A DNA stretch of 64,000 nt, taken from positions 1,178,001 through 1,242,000 of the forward strand of contig PMSI01000001.1 in assembly GCA_003168375.1 (NCBI GenBank). The letters run 5' to 3'. Every line of letters starts with the position of its first letter. Position 1 is the stretch's first letter. Shown here piece by piece: positions 32,522 through 40,555 of this stretch. The position numbers and the translations under genes were made by a program. The notes below the pieces were generated by a model. That model was not told where the DNA came from. It ran no database searches and was given only the letters and a program-made list of their open reading frames with translations. The DNA comes from Vulcanimicrobiota bacterium. Its GTDB lineage: Bacteria > Vulcanimicrobiota > Vulcanimicrobiia > Vulcanimicrobiales > Vulcanimicrobiaceae.

Positions 32522-33819
32522 GGCGATGCCTTCTTTTCGAGGTCGAGGATTCCGTTTTGCCGGAGCACTTCGGCTCGCACCGCGGCAGCGTCCGCCGTCC
32601 GGCCGTCTGCGACGAGCGCCGCAGCGATGCCGGCCGCGTGGCCGGTCGCGAACGCCGTGCCCATAACGCGCGCCGACGCGAAAGCGTCGGCATCCGCGTC
32701 GATGACGCGTCCGGCTGCGAACAGGTTGCGGTGCGTCGCGCTCTTCAGGACGTCGAGCCCGATGCCGTACGCCGCGTCGTTGCGGAGTCGCCGCCAGGCG
32801 CTCGGTAAGCCCGGACCTGGATGCCCTTCGATCGGCCACGCGCCCAGCGCGACGCTGTCGCCGGGCACGCGCGAGTTGATCACGTCGTCGGCGCGCAACC
32901 GCGCCCGCGCGATCACGTGGCGCGACTCACGCGTACCGATCGCGGGCCCGGTCGCGATCAGATACGCCGCCTCGTGACCAGGCAGCGTGCGGATCGCCTC
33001 GATGTAGGCCCACGCTTGTTCGCGTGCGTGGCGCTCGGCCTCGCTGGTCGAGCGTGCGTCGAGCGCGTCGTACGCTTCGTCGGCGAGAAACGCGAGGATC
33101 TCGCCGCTGTGCGGGAGCCGCGCGACCAAACCGCGCTCCTTCGTCATGCGCTTCGCGCCGCGCCCCTTCGCATCGCGCACGGCACCGGCCCACACCGCAC
33201 GCGAGATGTCGGCGTCACGCGGCACGCCCCCGATCCGCATCGCGAGCGTCCCGTTCTGCACGCGGCCTTCGGCGTCGCCGTAGCGCGTCGCCGCGCCAGC
33301 GAGCTCCGCGAGGTCGGCCTCGCCGCTCGCGTCGACGAACGCGGCGGCGTCGAGTGCGAACGTCCCCGCATGGTCGAGCGCGATCGCGCTGCGTACCGTC
33401 TCAGCATCGCTCTCGGCAGCGCAAAGGCGCCCGTGCAGGATCACGTCGACGCCGGCCGCGGCGCACAGCCGGTCGAGCGCGAGCTTCACGGCCTCGGGCT
33501 CGATCAGCGCGATCACGACGCGCGTCCCCTCGGTGCGAAACGGTCCGCTCATCCCGCCGAGCGCGTCGAGCGCGCCCAGCACCTCCGCGCCGACGCCGCC
33601 GACCGCGCGCCGCGGCGGCTCGGCCTGCGTCCAGAAGCCGCAGTACGTCAGCACGCCGCTCCGCGTCGCCGCCCCGCCGAGAAAGGGCGCTTGCTCCAGC
33701 AGCGCCACCCGCCCGCCGGCGCGCGCCGCGCCGATTGCCGCCCCGACGCCGGCCGCACCACCGCCGCACACCATGACGTCATACCGCGCGCGACGGCTCG
33801 GCGGCGAACATTCGGGCAT
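32518..33819 (-). CDS. FAD-dependent oxidoreductase (FAD_oxidored family)
   Basis: 433 residues from ATG at 33819, chosen over the longer frame because AAAGGAG lies 4 nt upstream. The dinucleotide-binding site is at the start (YDVMVCGGGAAGVGAAIGAARAGGRVALLE), with LGGAATRSGV following, and the FAD-binding C-terminal NLFAAGRVIDADADAFASARVMGTAFATGHAAG. This is the PF12831-type 'FAD-dependent oxidoreductase' seen with ABC transporters for plant or aromatic compounds. Substrate unknown. Forms a two-gene unit with the NMT1-type receptor. Confidence 0.85.
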   Translation of the reverse strand: MPECSPPSRRARYDVMVCGGGAAGVGAAIGAARAGGRVALLEQAPFLGGAATRSGVLTYCGFWTQAEPPRRAVGGVGAEVLGALDALGGMSGPFRTEGTRVVIALIEPEAVKLALDRLCAAAGVDVILHGRLCAAESDAETVRSAIALDHAGTFALDAAAFVDASGEADLAELAGAATRYGDAEGRVQNGTLAMRIGGVPRDADISRAVWAGAVRDAKGRGAKRMTKERGLVARLPHSGEILAFLADEAYDALDARSTSEAERHAREQAWAYIEAIRTLPGHEAAYLIATGPAIGTRESRHVIARARLRADDVINSRVPGDSVALGAWPIEGHPGPGLPSAWRRLRNDAAYGIGLDVLKSATHRNLFAAGRVIDADADAFASARVMGTAFATGHAAGIAAALVADGRTADAAAVRAEVLRQNGILDLEKKASP

Positions 33820-34220
33820 TCCGCTCCTTTGCGTCCGCTCGGTGGGAGTTCCCTCGGCGCGTAGAGGCACGCGACGATGCATGACGTCCTTGTTTGGGAG
33901 TCATGCCGCCGTTCGATGACTTCTCTTCTGCAGCCAGCCGTGGCCGCGTCTCGCCGGTCAGCGGACGGCTCCGTCGAGTGCCGCGTCGAGATCTCGGTCG
34001 CTCAGCGCGGCGCGCTTTGTCTAGATAGCTGCGCGTCCTCGATGGCGCGCTTTAGGTCTCCGTGTCGTGGACTGACTGCACGGCCCTTGCGAATCGCTTT
34101 AGTACGCCTCGAACTCATCGAACGACAACTCGCACATAGCACTTTCTTCCGTCGGTGATCGTGCATTGCTCTTCAGCCTTCACTAAAGGGTTCCGAAGCC
34201 GGCTTCAAATAATCCGGCGC
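33820..34220. other. Non-coding or decayed interval of about 400 bp
   Basis: No convincing gene on either strand. The longest plus-strand frame (33877-34158) has no ribosome-binding site and shadow-like composition. On the minus strand the fragments ALSDRDLDAALDGAVR (ending near 33966) and a short basic peptide between about 33998 and 34116 read protein-like but are broken by stops, as in a decayed gene. G+C falls here, marking the edge of an accessory patch that runs to about 36170. Confidence 0.4.
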
Positions 34221-34871
34221 ATGGACGAGGACGTCAAGGCTTTAGCTCGAGGATGGTACGGCTACGGCCAATGGGGAGCACCGTATTGGTTCGTGGGAAT
34301 GGAACCTGGCGGAGACGAGTTGTCGGCGAACTTGCGAATGTGGTCCGCTCTTGGCAAGGCGCAACTGCTCGACATTCAGGCATATCGAGAAGCAGATGAC
34401 CGCGATTGGTTCAGCGGAGCCTCGAAACCTCAGTCCACCTGGACGCGGCTGATTTGGCTGGTACTTGCGTACAAGGGCAAAGGCACTTCTGCCGAGTCCA
34501 CTCTCGACTACCAACGGCACTGCCTCGGACGGGCGCACGGAGAGAACGCACTCCTTGAACTTTCGGCCATCTCGACGCCCACCGCGGATACCGACGAGGC
34601 GCGTCGCACTTGGTTCCGAGACGAGCGGATCAGCGTTATTCGGGACCGGCTTCGAACGCACAAGCCTCGATTCGTAGTATTCTACTCAACGGCGTCCGCG
34701 TACGCGAAAGCGTGGTCCGAAATCGTAGGTGGCAGTGCCCTCGCCGAGGCCGCGCCGCTCACCATCGGTGAGACCGCCGTCGTGATGACCGCACATCCTC
34801 AGCGACAGCGGGGACGGAGGTATTGGCTCGACGTTGCAAAGCGGCTACGCCTAGCCAGTCCTCTAGCCTAA
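34221..34871 (+). CDS. Uracil-DNA glycosylase-fold-like protein, unknown function
   Basis: 216 residues from ATG at 34221 (22 further codons are open upstream without conserved character). I do not recognise a close family. The strand order and two motifs recall the UDG superfamily: WFVGMEPGGDE near residue 25 (motif A-like GxxPG) and MTAHPQ near 193 (motif B-like HP), with a strand KPRFVVFYSTAS before it. Conserved-looking tryptophans lie in the first 30 residues. Lower G+C than the core and isolated position suggest transfer. It could be a DNA repair, base-excision or defence enzyme; the fold call is by pattern only. Confidence 0.45.
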   Translation: MDEDVKALARGWYGYGQWGAPYWFVGMEPGGDELSANLRMWSALGKAQLLDIQAYREADDRDWFSGASKPQSTWTRLIWLVLAYKGKGTSAESTLDYQRHCLGRAHGENALLELSAISTPTADTDEARRTWFRDERISVIRDRLRTHKPRFVVFYSTASAYAKAWSEIVGGSALAEAAPLTIGETAVVMTAHPQRQRGRRYWLDVAKRLRLASPLA

Positions 34872-34980
34872 CCCAACCAGAGGCGCCTGCCTTAATAGCC
34901 CGACGTGTCATCTCGTCGCGCGCCGAGAATAATCTCGGCCGACGCCGCACCGCTAAAGTATCTTTGATTCTGTGAATCCC
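34872..34980. other. Short intergenic stretch, nothing recognised
   Basis: AT-richer spacer between the UDG-like gene and the promoter at 34981. No frame with a start and a plausible protein was found; no hairpin followed by a T run was seen. Confidence 0.4.
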
Positions 34981-35010
34981 TTGACAAAGGAGCCCATTCG
35001 AGGCTATTCT
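34981..35010 (+). promoter_or_regulatory. Sigma-70-type promoter
   Basis: Perfect -35 TTGACA (34981-34986), 18-bp spacer, -10 TATTCT (35005-35010). About 28 bp further on is a near-perfect Shine-Dalgarno GGGAGGTGAT (35033-35042) before the ATG at 35048. Such a complete signal set is unusual in this window. Confidence 0.65.
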
Positions 35011-35047
35011 TTGGATTGCAGAGTTTTGCGAAGGGAGGTGATAAAAG

Positions 35048-35416
35048 ATGACAACTTTGCTAAGACGGATGACGACGCTCGCAGCATCCGCACTTGTTCT
35101 TGCCGCTGCTGTTCTTCAGCCACAGCCGGCGTCGGCGCAGTGGCAATGGGATGCAGCTGCCCAAGTTTGGGTCGACGTACAGTCGGCGTCCGTTGACTTG
35201 TGCGCAAGATATTGCGGTGTCCCTCCGACAACTATCGCCAATAGCGCGGCGCGCACCTACGCCAATCTGCCGACGTACGGAAGATGGGTAGCCGCGGCAG
35301 GCGGTCCACTGCGGTATCAGACGACGCCGCAATACGTCTATCCGCAGGTTCGCGTCCAGCCAGCATATCCACGATACTATTCCAGTCCCCCGGTAGTCTA
35401 TTACATCCGGCGGTAG
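35048..35416 (+). CDS. Small secreted protein, tyrosine/proline-rich C-terminus
   Basis: 122 residues. Signal peptide with basic start (TTLLRRM), hydrophobic AASALVLAAAVL and cleavage at ASA-QW. The mature part is about 90 residues, with WQWD near its start, two close cysteines (CARYC) that probably pair, and a C-terminal third rich in tyrosine, proline and valine, ending YYIRR. I do not recognise a family. The strong promoter and excellent ribosome-binding site imply high expression, as for envelope or biofilm matrix proteins. Confidence 0.7.
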   Translation: MTTLLRRMTTLAASALVLAAAVLQPQPASAQWQWDAAAQVWVDVQSASVDLCARYCGVPPTTIANSAARTYANLPTYGRWVAAAGGPLRYQTTPQYVYPQVRVQPAYPRYYSSPPVVYYIRR

Positions 35417-35685
35417 TCAGCCCACACAGCGAATGGTACCCGACGGTCCGCACGCCTCTGCGCAAAGGCGTCGGAAGTGCCTTGGTCAAGTAGCGATCTC
35501 GCGTCGGTCTACAACAGCCTCACTCGGCGGTTTTCGGGGGCAACGGCGTACCGCGGCGCCGTTGCCCTCGATCTTAGCCGGACCCTTCGTGTCGGTGCAA
35601 TTAGCGATGAGATTCCGCAAACGCGCGCTGGCGGCGCAACCCGACAACAATCGTCACCGTTACTAAACTCCTTGCCATCCCGTCG
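35417..35685. other. Intergenic interval without recognised gene
   Basis: About 270 bp between the secreted protein and hicA (convergent). Several short frames exist on both strands, but none has a ribosome-binding site or a protein-like sequence. Confidence 0.4.
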
Positions 35686-35913
35686 CTAGAGCAGTCGCCT
35701 GAGTTTCTCCGACGGAAGGCCCGCGGCTTTGAGGAGCGCGGACAGCGTCCCGCGGGGAAGGATCTGCGAGCCGCCGTGGTCTGCGACGGTGATTGAGACG
35801 CCGTCTTTTTCGAGACGAACGTGTGAGCCGCGCTGTCGCGTCTCGACCCATCCGGCACGGCAAAGCGCCCGCCGAAGCTGACCCGCGCTGATGGCCGGGA
35901 GCTTCTCGCTCAA
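35686..35913 (-). CDS. hicA: HicA-type mRNA interferase toxin
   Basis: 75 residues, the normal HicA size. The dsRBD-like fold shows GWVETRQRGSHVRLEK, with the catalytic histidine at residue 31, and HGGSQILPRGTLSALLKAAGL at the end, both family signatures. HicA cleaves mRNA when freed from HicB. It lies 6 bp downstream of hicB, the antitoxin-first order. The pair occupies the right edge of an accessory patch. Confidence 0.9.
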   Translation of the reverse strand: MSEKLPAISAGQLRRALCRAGWVETRQRGSHVRLEKDGVSITVADHGGSQILPRGTLSALLKAAGLPSEKLRRLL

Positions 35914-35919
35914 TCGCGG

Positions 35920-36162
35920 CTAAGCGGCCGGGTCGATGGCCACGCGCTCGATAAGCATCGGCACGTCGGCATCGGGTTCGGGAATCGGAAGGTCTCGTTC
36001 GCGCAGGACCTCCAGATTGAGTTCGATGGCTTCTTTTGCCATCGCGAGCGCATGTTCGCGATTCGTCCCGAACGTAAAGATCGACGGAAAGGCCGGAATG
36101 ATACAGCGCAGTGTGTCTTCGTCCGGCTCCAGAATGACGCGATATGCCAGGGAATCCGCCAT
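35920..36162 (-). CDS. hicB: HicB-type antitoxin
   Basis: 80 residues. The partial RNase H-like HicB fold is visible: YRVILEPDED at the start, IPAFPSIFTFGTNREHALAMAKEAIEL in the middle and ERDLPIPEP towards the end. There is no C-terminal helix-turn-helix, so it belongs to the short HicB type and transcriptional autoregulation may need another route. ATG at 36162, first gene of the hicBA unit. Confidence 0.9.
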   Translation of the reverse strand: MADSLAYRVILEPDEDTLRCIIPAFPSIFTFGTNREHALAMAKEAIELNLEVLRERDLPIPEPDADVPMLIERVAIDPAA

Positions 36163-36195
36163 GGGCGGCTATTCGCCGCCCGGCTTCGTCATTCC

Positions 36196-36681
36196 TTAGA
36201 GCGGATAGATCAGCGAGTTCGGGATCAGCTCGCTGTCGAAGATGCAGAGTTTCTCGCGGAAGCGCAGCGTGCCGGCGTCGTCGACGATGTGGTCGAGATA
36301 CCGTCCCGCGCTGTAGACCTCGGACAACGATCCGGCCTTGGTGCGGATGACGAGGTAGTTTGCGCGCACGCGGAAGCCACCGTCGTCGGGTTCGGCGAGG
36401 ATGCCGCTGACGAGATGCCGCTGATAGTACGGTTCGTGGAACAGCGTCTCGGTGATCGCGTAGACGCGGTCGCGCAGCATCCCTTTGCTCTCGAACGAGA
36501 GCGTCGCGAGCGGCAGGCCGCGGTCGTAGTTCTCGCGCGGGACGATGCGGTAGGTGCACTCGTCGGTGAAGAAGTCCGGCCACTCGGCGAAGCGGCCGTC
36601 GTCGAGACATGCCGCGTAGCGGGCGTACAGCTCGTCGATGCGTAGGCGGTCTTCGAGCGCGATCGTTGCGGTCGCGTTCAC
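36196..36681 (-). CDS. Aromatic-ring-hydroxylating dioxygenase beta subunit
   Basis: 161 residues from GTG at 36681. SnoaL-like fold of the small subunit: RLRIDELYARYAACLDDGRFAEWPDFFTDECTYRIVPRENY near the start, VYAITETLFHEPYYQRHLVSG in the middle. It overlaps the alpha-subunit stop by 4 bp (GTGA), so the two are made in equal amounts. Size and pairing match the small subunit of salicylate 5-hydroxylase, and anthranilate or benzoate dioxygenases are the alternatives. Confidence 0.88.
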   Translation of the reverse strand: MNATATIALEDRLRIDELYARYAACLDDGRFAEWPDFFTDECTYRIVPRENYDRGLPLATLSFESKGMLRDRVYAITETLFHEPYYQRHLVSGILAEPDDGGFRVRANYLVIRTKAGSLSEVYSAGRYLDHIVDDAGTLRFREKLCIFDSELIPNSLIYPL

Positions 36682-37934
36682 AGCTCCATCACCTCGCGAT
36701 AGTAGCCGTACATCGCGCGGATCAGCGTCTCGGTCACGTTGTGGTCGGCGCCGCCGCGGCCGCGCCCGTCGAGCTCGCAGACGGTGGCGAGATCGCCGTG
36801 CTGCGCATAGCCGCGCTGCGAGAACTCGATCACCTCGCCGTCGTCGGCCGACACGTAGCCGGCCGGTCCGAACAGGTTCGCTTGGCGCAGGCGGCGGCGC
36901 GTCATCGTGGCGTCGTCGTTCGCGAATCCGAAGTGCGTCCACACGAAGTCAAAGCTGCCGGTCCCGCGCGGGACGATGTGGCGCGTCGAGAGCGAGTTGA
37001 CCTGCTGCTGCACGATCAGGCTCGGGAAGAGCGTGAGCATCGTGACGGTCGGACCGTTCCACCACGGCTCGACGACGACGTCGAGTACCCGGTCGTCGTT
37101 GAGCACCATGTTCTCTTTGAAGCTCGTCACGCCCGCCGTGACCGCGTCGCTGCGGCCGCCGTCGTTCTTGCGCGACACCATCGCGGCGTGCCTGCCGCGC
37201 CCGTCGACGATCATCTGCGACTCCTGGTCGGCGCGCCACAACCCGAAGGTGACGAACCACGTGTGCAGGAGCCCGGGATGGTACGGGTCCTTGATGTTCT
37301 CCATCATCAGCTTCCAGTTGCCGGGGATCCGCTGGCGCGAATAGCCGAGGATCGTCAGCTCGCGTCCGTCGAAGACGCGCTCGAAATAGCGCCCGACTTC
37401 CGGACCGACGAACGCGCGCAGCGGTTCGACGTCGTGGTCGAAGGAGGCGAAGATCACGCCGTTCCACACCTCGACCTTCAGCTTCGTCAGGCCGTGCTCG
37501 GCGAGCGCGAAGTCGTCGGGCATCCCGCCGTTGACGCGGTCGCCCTGGCGCACGCCCTTGCGGAACGGCACGCCGATCAGATTGCCGCCGAGATCGTAGC
37601 TCCACTGGTGGTACGGGCACACGAACGTCTTCGTGCTGCCGTACGCCTTCTGGCAGAACTGCACGCCGCGGTGCGCGCAGCGGTTCTCGACCACGTTGAT
37701 CGAGCCGTCGCGCGCGCGTACCGCGACGACCGCGCGCTCGCCGATCGCGGAGCGTTTGAAGTCGCCGTGATTCGGGATTTCGGCCGCGAGGCCGACGTAG
37801 CACCAGTGATCGCGGTAGAACAGCCGCTCGAGCTCGCGCGCGAAGATCGCAGGGTCGGTGTAAAGGCGGTACGGGACGTGCGCGCACGCGCCGGCTTCCC
37901 AGTCGAGCTCGATCGGACGCGAAAGCGTATCCAT
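36678..37934 (-). CDS. Rieske-type aromatic-ring-hydroxylating oxygenase alpha subunit (salicylate 5-hydroxylase-like)
   Basis: 418 residues. N-terminal Rieske [2Fe-2S] domain with CAHRG and, 18 residues on, CPYHQWSY (two Cys, two His, about residues 86-108). C-terminal catalytic domain with the mononuclear iron site ENIKDPYHPGLLH near 215-227. The length equals that of salicylate 5-hydroxylase large subunits, and the presence of a gentisate 1,2-dioxygenase-like gene and an FAH hydrolase in the same cluster fits salicylate to gentisate to fumarylpyruvate. The ferredoxin and reductase needed for electron supply are not in the window. Starts ATG with GGAGGG just upstream. Confidence 0.88.
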   Translation of the reverse strand: MDTLSRPIELDWEAGACAHVPYRLYTDPAIFARELERLFYRDHWCYVGLAAEIPNHGDFKRSAIGERAVVAVRARDGSINVVENRCAHRGVQFCQKAYGSTKTFVCPYHQWSYDLGGNLIGVPFRKGVRQGDRVNGGMPDDFALAEHGLTKLKVEVWNGVIFASFDHDVEPLRAFVGPEVGRYFERVFDGRELTILGYSRQRIPGNWKLMMENIKDPYHPGLLHTWFVTFGLWRADQESQMIVDGRGRHAAMVSRKNDGGRSDAVTAGVTSFKENMVLNDDRVLDVVVEPWWNGPTVTMLTLFPSLIVQQQVNSLSTRHIVPRGTGSFDFVWTHFGFANDDATMTRRRLRQANLFGPAGYVSADDGEVIEFSQRGYAQHGDLATVCELDGRGRGGADHNVTETLIRAMYGYYREVMEL

Positions 37935-37970
37935 CGATCCCTCCTTACGTGTTACGCTCTTTTCGATGCG

Positions 37971-38417
37971 TCAGCGCACCCCTTTCGCGGGATGGGACGG
38001 GCCGCGCACGCGCGCCCAGACCGTCACCGCGAATACGACGATGGCGAGCGCTTGCGCGCAACTCGCAACGATGAGCGCGGCGCGCGGAACGATCCCGAGC
38101 GCGAGGTACGGTTCGCTGACGACGCGGAGGCACAGGCCGGCGTTGAGGAGCCACCACACGACGTATGGCGCGTTCGGCGGGTAGCGCCCGGCCGTGCTCG
38201 GAAATCGTTCGCGATTGAGCGGAAGCATCCACCAAGCGATCCCGATCACGAGGTTCACGAGCCAGCCGACGAACGCGATGTGCGCGTGCTCGGTCGCCCA
38301 CACGTCGGGGAAGCCCCAGCCGAGGGCCTTCATGATCGCCATCGTACCGCCCGCGCCGAACGCGACGACGATTGCGACCAGCGACGTCTTGACGAACAAA
38401 CGGCTTTCGCGCGGCAC
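37971..38417 (-). CDS. Four-helix membrane protein, heme-copper oxidase subunit I-like fragment family
   Basis: 148 residues from GTG at 38417, 1 bp after the stop of the upstream gene. Four hydrophobic helices. The second opens with EHAHIAFVGWLVNLVIGIAWWM, resembling the histidine-bearing helix of cytochrome oxidase subunit I/NnrS-like proteins that binds heme. Too short to be an oxidase on its own; it probably works with the 38419-39588 protein, to which it is coupled. Function in an aromatic-degradation cluster is unclear. Confidence 0.6.
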   Translation of the reverse strand: MPRESRLFVKTSLVAIVVAFGAGGTMAIMKALGWGFPDVWATEHAHIAFVGWLVNLVIGIAWWMLPLNRERFPSTAGRYPPNAPYVVWWLLNAGLCLRVVSEPYLALGIVPRAALIVASCAQALAIVVFAVTVWARVRGPSHPAKGVR

Positions 38418-38418
38418 G

Positions 38419-39588
38419 TCAGCTCGATCCGGCCAAGCTGCGTGCACGCCGCAGCGCGACCGCACCGTTGGCGCCGACCAGGAACATCGCTGCCAGACCG
38501 GTGACGCCCGCGACCGCGAAGGGTAGCGATGCGAAGCTCCACGCCCCGATGACCAGCGCGACGGCGGCGGCTTCGTAGAGCGCGACGAGGGCGAGCGCGA
38601 GCGGCGTGGACAGCAGCTCCCACGGCCGCGTCTCGTCGTCCTCGCCCAGCATTGCCGTAGCGAGCACACGCACCCCGATGTGAAGCAAATGCGCCAGTAC
38701 CATGCTCCCGATCCAGCCGGCCAGCGCCGCGACGACCGCGACGCGCGCAAACGCCGGCGCCGATGCGGCGAACGAGGCGGCGCAGGCGAGGAGCAGCCAC
38801 GCGAGCGCTGCTCCGACAGCGAGACGCGCGTGGAGCACCGGGGTGGACGCGCGCCGGAGCCGGTCGAGGATGTCGATGGCGTAGGATATCACGCCGGCGG
38901 CGACGATCGCGAGGCCGGCGTTGCGGACGGGTGTGAACGAGAAGCCTGCGGCCACGACCGCGCCGCCCGCGAAGAGCGCGCTCCCGGCCACGACGTGCAG
39001 CAATCCGAGTCGAGTTCGCGCGCCGAGCATCGGAACAAGCGTGCGCGCCGACACGCCGGTCGTCAGCACGGTCAACCACAACACGATGCCGGCGATCGCG
39101 TGAACGGGCGCCAGCGCGAGCAGCGCCGCATCGCCTCGCACGTAGCCGAAAGCCAGCGCGGATCCCAGCAACGCGGTCAGCAAGAGTGCTCCGAGGGTCG
39201 CGGCGAGCGCGCGGCCGATCGTCCGGGCGGCTGCATCAGGAGCGGGCGCAGTCAGCGAGAGCAGCGCGAGGCTGACGTACGCGGCGATTCCGGCGGCTGC
39301 CGAGACCCCTCCGGCGACCAGCAGCACGCCGCCTGTCAAGAAGCCGGCGACGAGCAACAGAGCGCCCGCGCCGATCAGGACCAGCGAAGCGCGCGCGACC
39401 GCGGCGAAGCGCCATTCCCGCTCGGCCATCGCCGGAAGCACGTGCTGCATCACCGCGAGAGCCGTGAGCGTGATCCAGCCGAGCGCGACGGCATGCACCC
39501 ACGCGAGCGGCAGACCGGGCCGCGGCGAGACGGCCTGCGCCAGGACGATGATCCAGCCGAGCCCCTGGAACGCGAGGCCCGACACCAA
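38419..39588 (-). CDS. Polytopic membrane protein, NnrS/heme-copper oxidase-like
   Basis: 389 residues with ten to twelve hydrophobic helices. Histidines sit at helix starts: WVHAVALGWITLTALAVMQHVLPAM near residue 30, APVHAIAGIVLW near 170 and LGLLHVVAGSALFAG near 200, the pattern of NnrS and related heme/copper membrane proteins. The start is uncertain: TTG (39588) and GTG (39585) are the first options after the FAH stop, and neither has a good ribosome-binding site. Stop lies 1 bp from the GTG of the next gene. Role unknown; it could be a redox or nitric oxide-linked membrane protein. Confidence 0.6.
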   Translation of the reverse strand: MVSGLAFQGLGWIIVLAQAVSPRPGLPLAWVHAVALGWITLTALAVMQHVLPAMAEREWRFAAVARASLVLIGAGALLLVAGFLTGGVLLVAGGVSAAAGIAAYVSLALLSLTAPAPDAAARTIGRALAATLGALLLTALLGSALAFGYVRGDAALLALAPVHAIAGIVLWLTVLTTGVSARTLVPMLGARTRLGLLHVVAGSALFAGGAVVAAGFSFTPVRNAGLAIVAAGVISYAIDILDRLRRASTPVLHARLAVGAALAWLLLACAASFAASAPAFARVAVVAALAGWIGSMVLAHLLHIGVRVLATAMLGEDDETRPWELLSTPLALALVALYEAAAVALVIGAWSFASLPFAVAGVTGLAAMFLVGANGAVALRRARSLAGSS

Positions 39589-39620
39589 CGCCGTCGCCGG
39601 GATCCACCGCCGCTGCTTCG

Positions 39621-40475
39621 TTATGTGATCTTCACCGGGTTGCGCAGGACGCCGATCTTTTCGATCTCGACTTCCATCACGTCGCCGTTCTTGAGGAACT
39701 CGGGCGGCGTGCGGGCGAAGCCGACCCCTTCGGGCGTGCCGGTCGCGATGATGTCGCCGGGCTCGAGCGTCGTCCCCTGCGAGAGCTCGGCGATGCAGCG
39801 GGCCACCGAGAAGATCATCACGCTCGTGCTGGCGTACTGTTTCTGCACGCCGTTCACGCGCAGCGAGACGTCGAGCTTCTGCGGGTCACCGATTTCGTCG
39901 GCGGTCACGATCCACGGACCGAGCGGGCACGTGTCGTCGAGCGTCTTGCCGGCGAACCACTGCGTCGTGGCACGCTGCTTGTCGCGCGCGCTCACATCGT
40001 TGAGGCACGTGTAACCGAACACGACATCGAGCGCTTTCTCTTCCGGCACGTCCTTGCAGCGGGTTCCGATCACCGCGGCGAGCTCGGCTTCCCAGTCGTA
40101 TTTCTGCGAAACCGTGGCGCTGAGATCGAGCGTGGCGTCCGGGTCGGCGATCGCGGTCGGCGCTTTGGTGAAGAACGTCGGGACCTTCGGGAGCTCGAGA
40201 TCCTTACCGAGCGCACGGGCGCCTTCCTCGGCGTGCGCGAGGTAGTTCCGCCCGACGCAGAAGACGTTCTTGCGCGGGTGCAGCGGCGCGTGGAGCTTCG
40301 TGCCGGCGAGCCCGACCGGCTCCCCGAGCCGCCCCAGCGCCGCGGCGCGCGCGGCGGGGTCGAGCGCGATCAGCTCATCGAGCGACGCGATGCCCTCGAT
40401 CGGGCGGATCGTCTCCCCGTCGATGATCCCGGGGCGCGGCCCGGACGAGGGGGTACTGAAAAGGACGAAGCGCAC
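39621..40475 (-). CDS. Fumarylacetoacetate hydrolase family protein (fumarylpyruvate hydrolase-like)
   Basis: 284 residues. The C-terminal FAH fold starts VFCVGRNYLAHAEE; metal ligands follow as the typical E...E...D set (DWEAELAAVIG near 127-137, CLNDVSARD near 156). Its ending EPGDIIATGTPEGVGFARTPPEFLKNGD is diagnostic of the family. In a gentisate pathway this enzyme splits fumarylpyruvate into fumarate and pyruvate; 2-hydroxyhepta-diene-dioate isomerase is the main alternative. Divergent from the gentisate dioxygenase gene across 80 bp. Confidence 0.88.
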   Translation of the reverse strand: MRFVLFSTPSSGPRPGIIDGETIRPIEGIASLDELIALDPAARAAALGRLGEPVGLAGTKLHAPLHPRKNVFCVGRNYLAHAEEGARALGKDLELPKVPTFFTKAPTAIADPDATLDLSATVSQKYDWEAELAAVIGTRCKDVPEEKALDVVFGYTCLNDVSARDKQRATTQWFAGKTLDDTCPLGPWIVTADEIGDPQKLDVSLRVNGVQKQYASTSVMIFSVARCIAELSQGTTLEPGDIIATGTPEGVGFARTPPEFLKNGDVMEVEIEKIGVLRNPVKIT

Positions 40476-40486
40476 GTGACCTCCGA

Positions 40487-40499
40487 TTCGTATTGCGAA
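40487..40499. promoter_or_regulatory. Possible operator in the divergent FAH/dioxygenase promoter region
   Basis: TTCG-TATTG-CGAA palindrome in the 80-bp space between the two divergent catabolic genes. A natural place for a regulator of aromatic catabolism, but the palindrome is short and no regulator gene is adjacent. Confidence 0.3.
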
Positions 40500-40555
40500 A
40501 CACGTCCTGCCATGGAGAGGAATTGCGTCCCTCCCTGGGGGGAACAGGAAGTCCG

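Noticed and set aside
33877-34158. 93-residue plus-strand frame
   Set aside because: No ribosome-binding site, serine/arginine-rich shadow-like composition, no motif.
40487-40499. A firm regulator-binding site between FAH and the gentisate dioxygenase
   Set aside because: The palindrome is only 4+4 bp and no cognate regulator is adjacent; kept only as a low-confidence feature.
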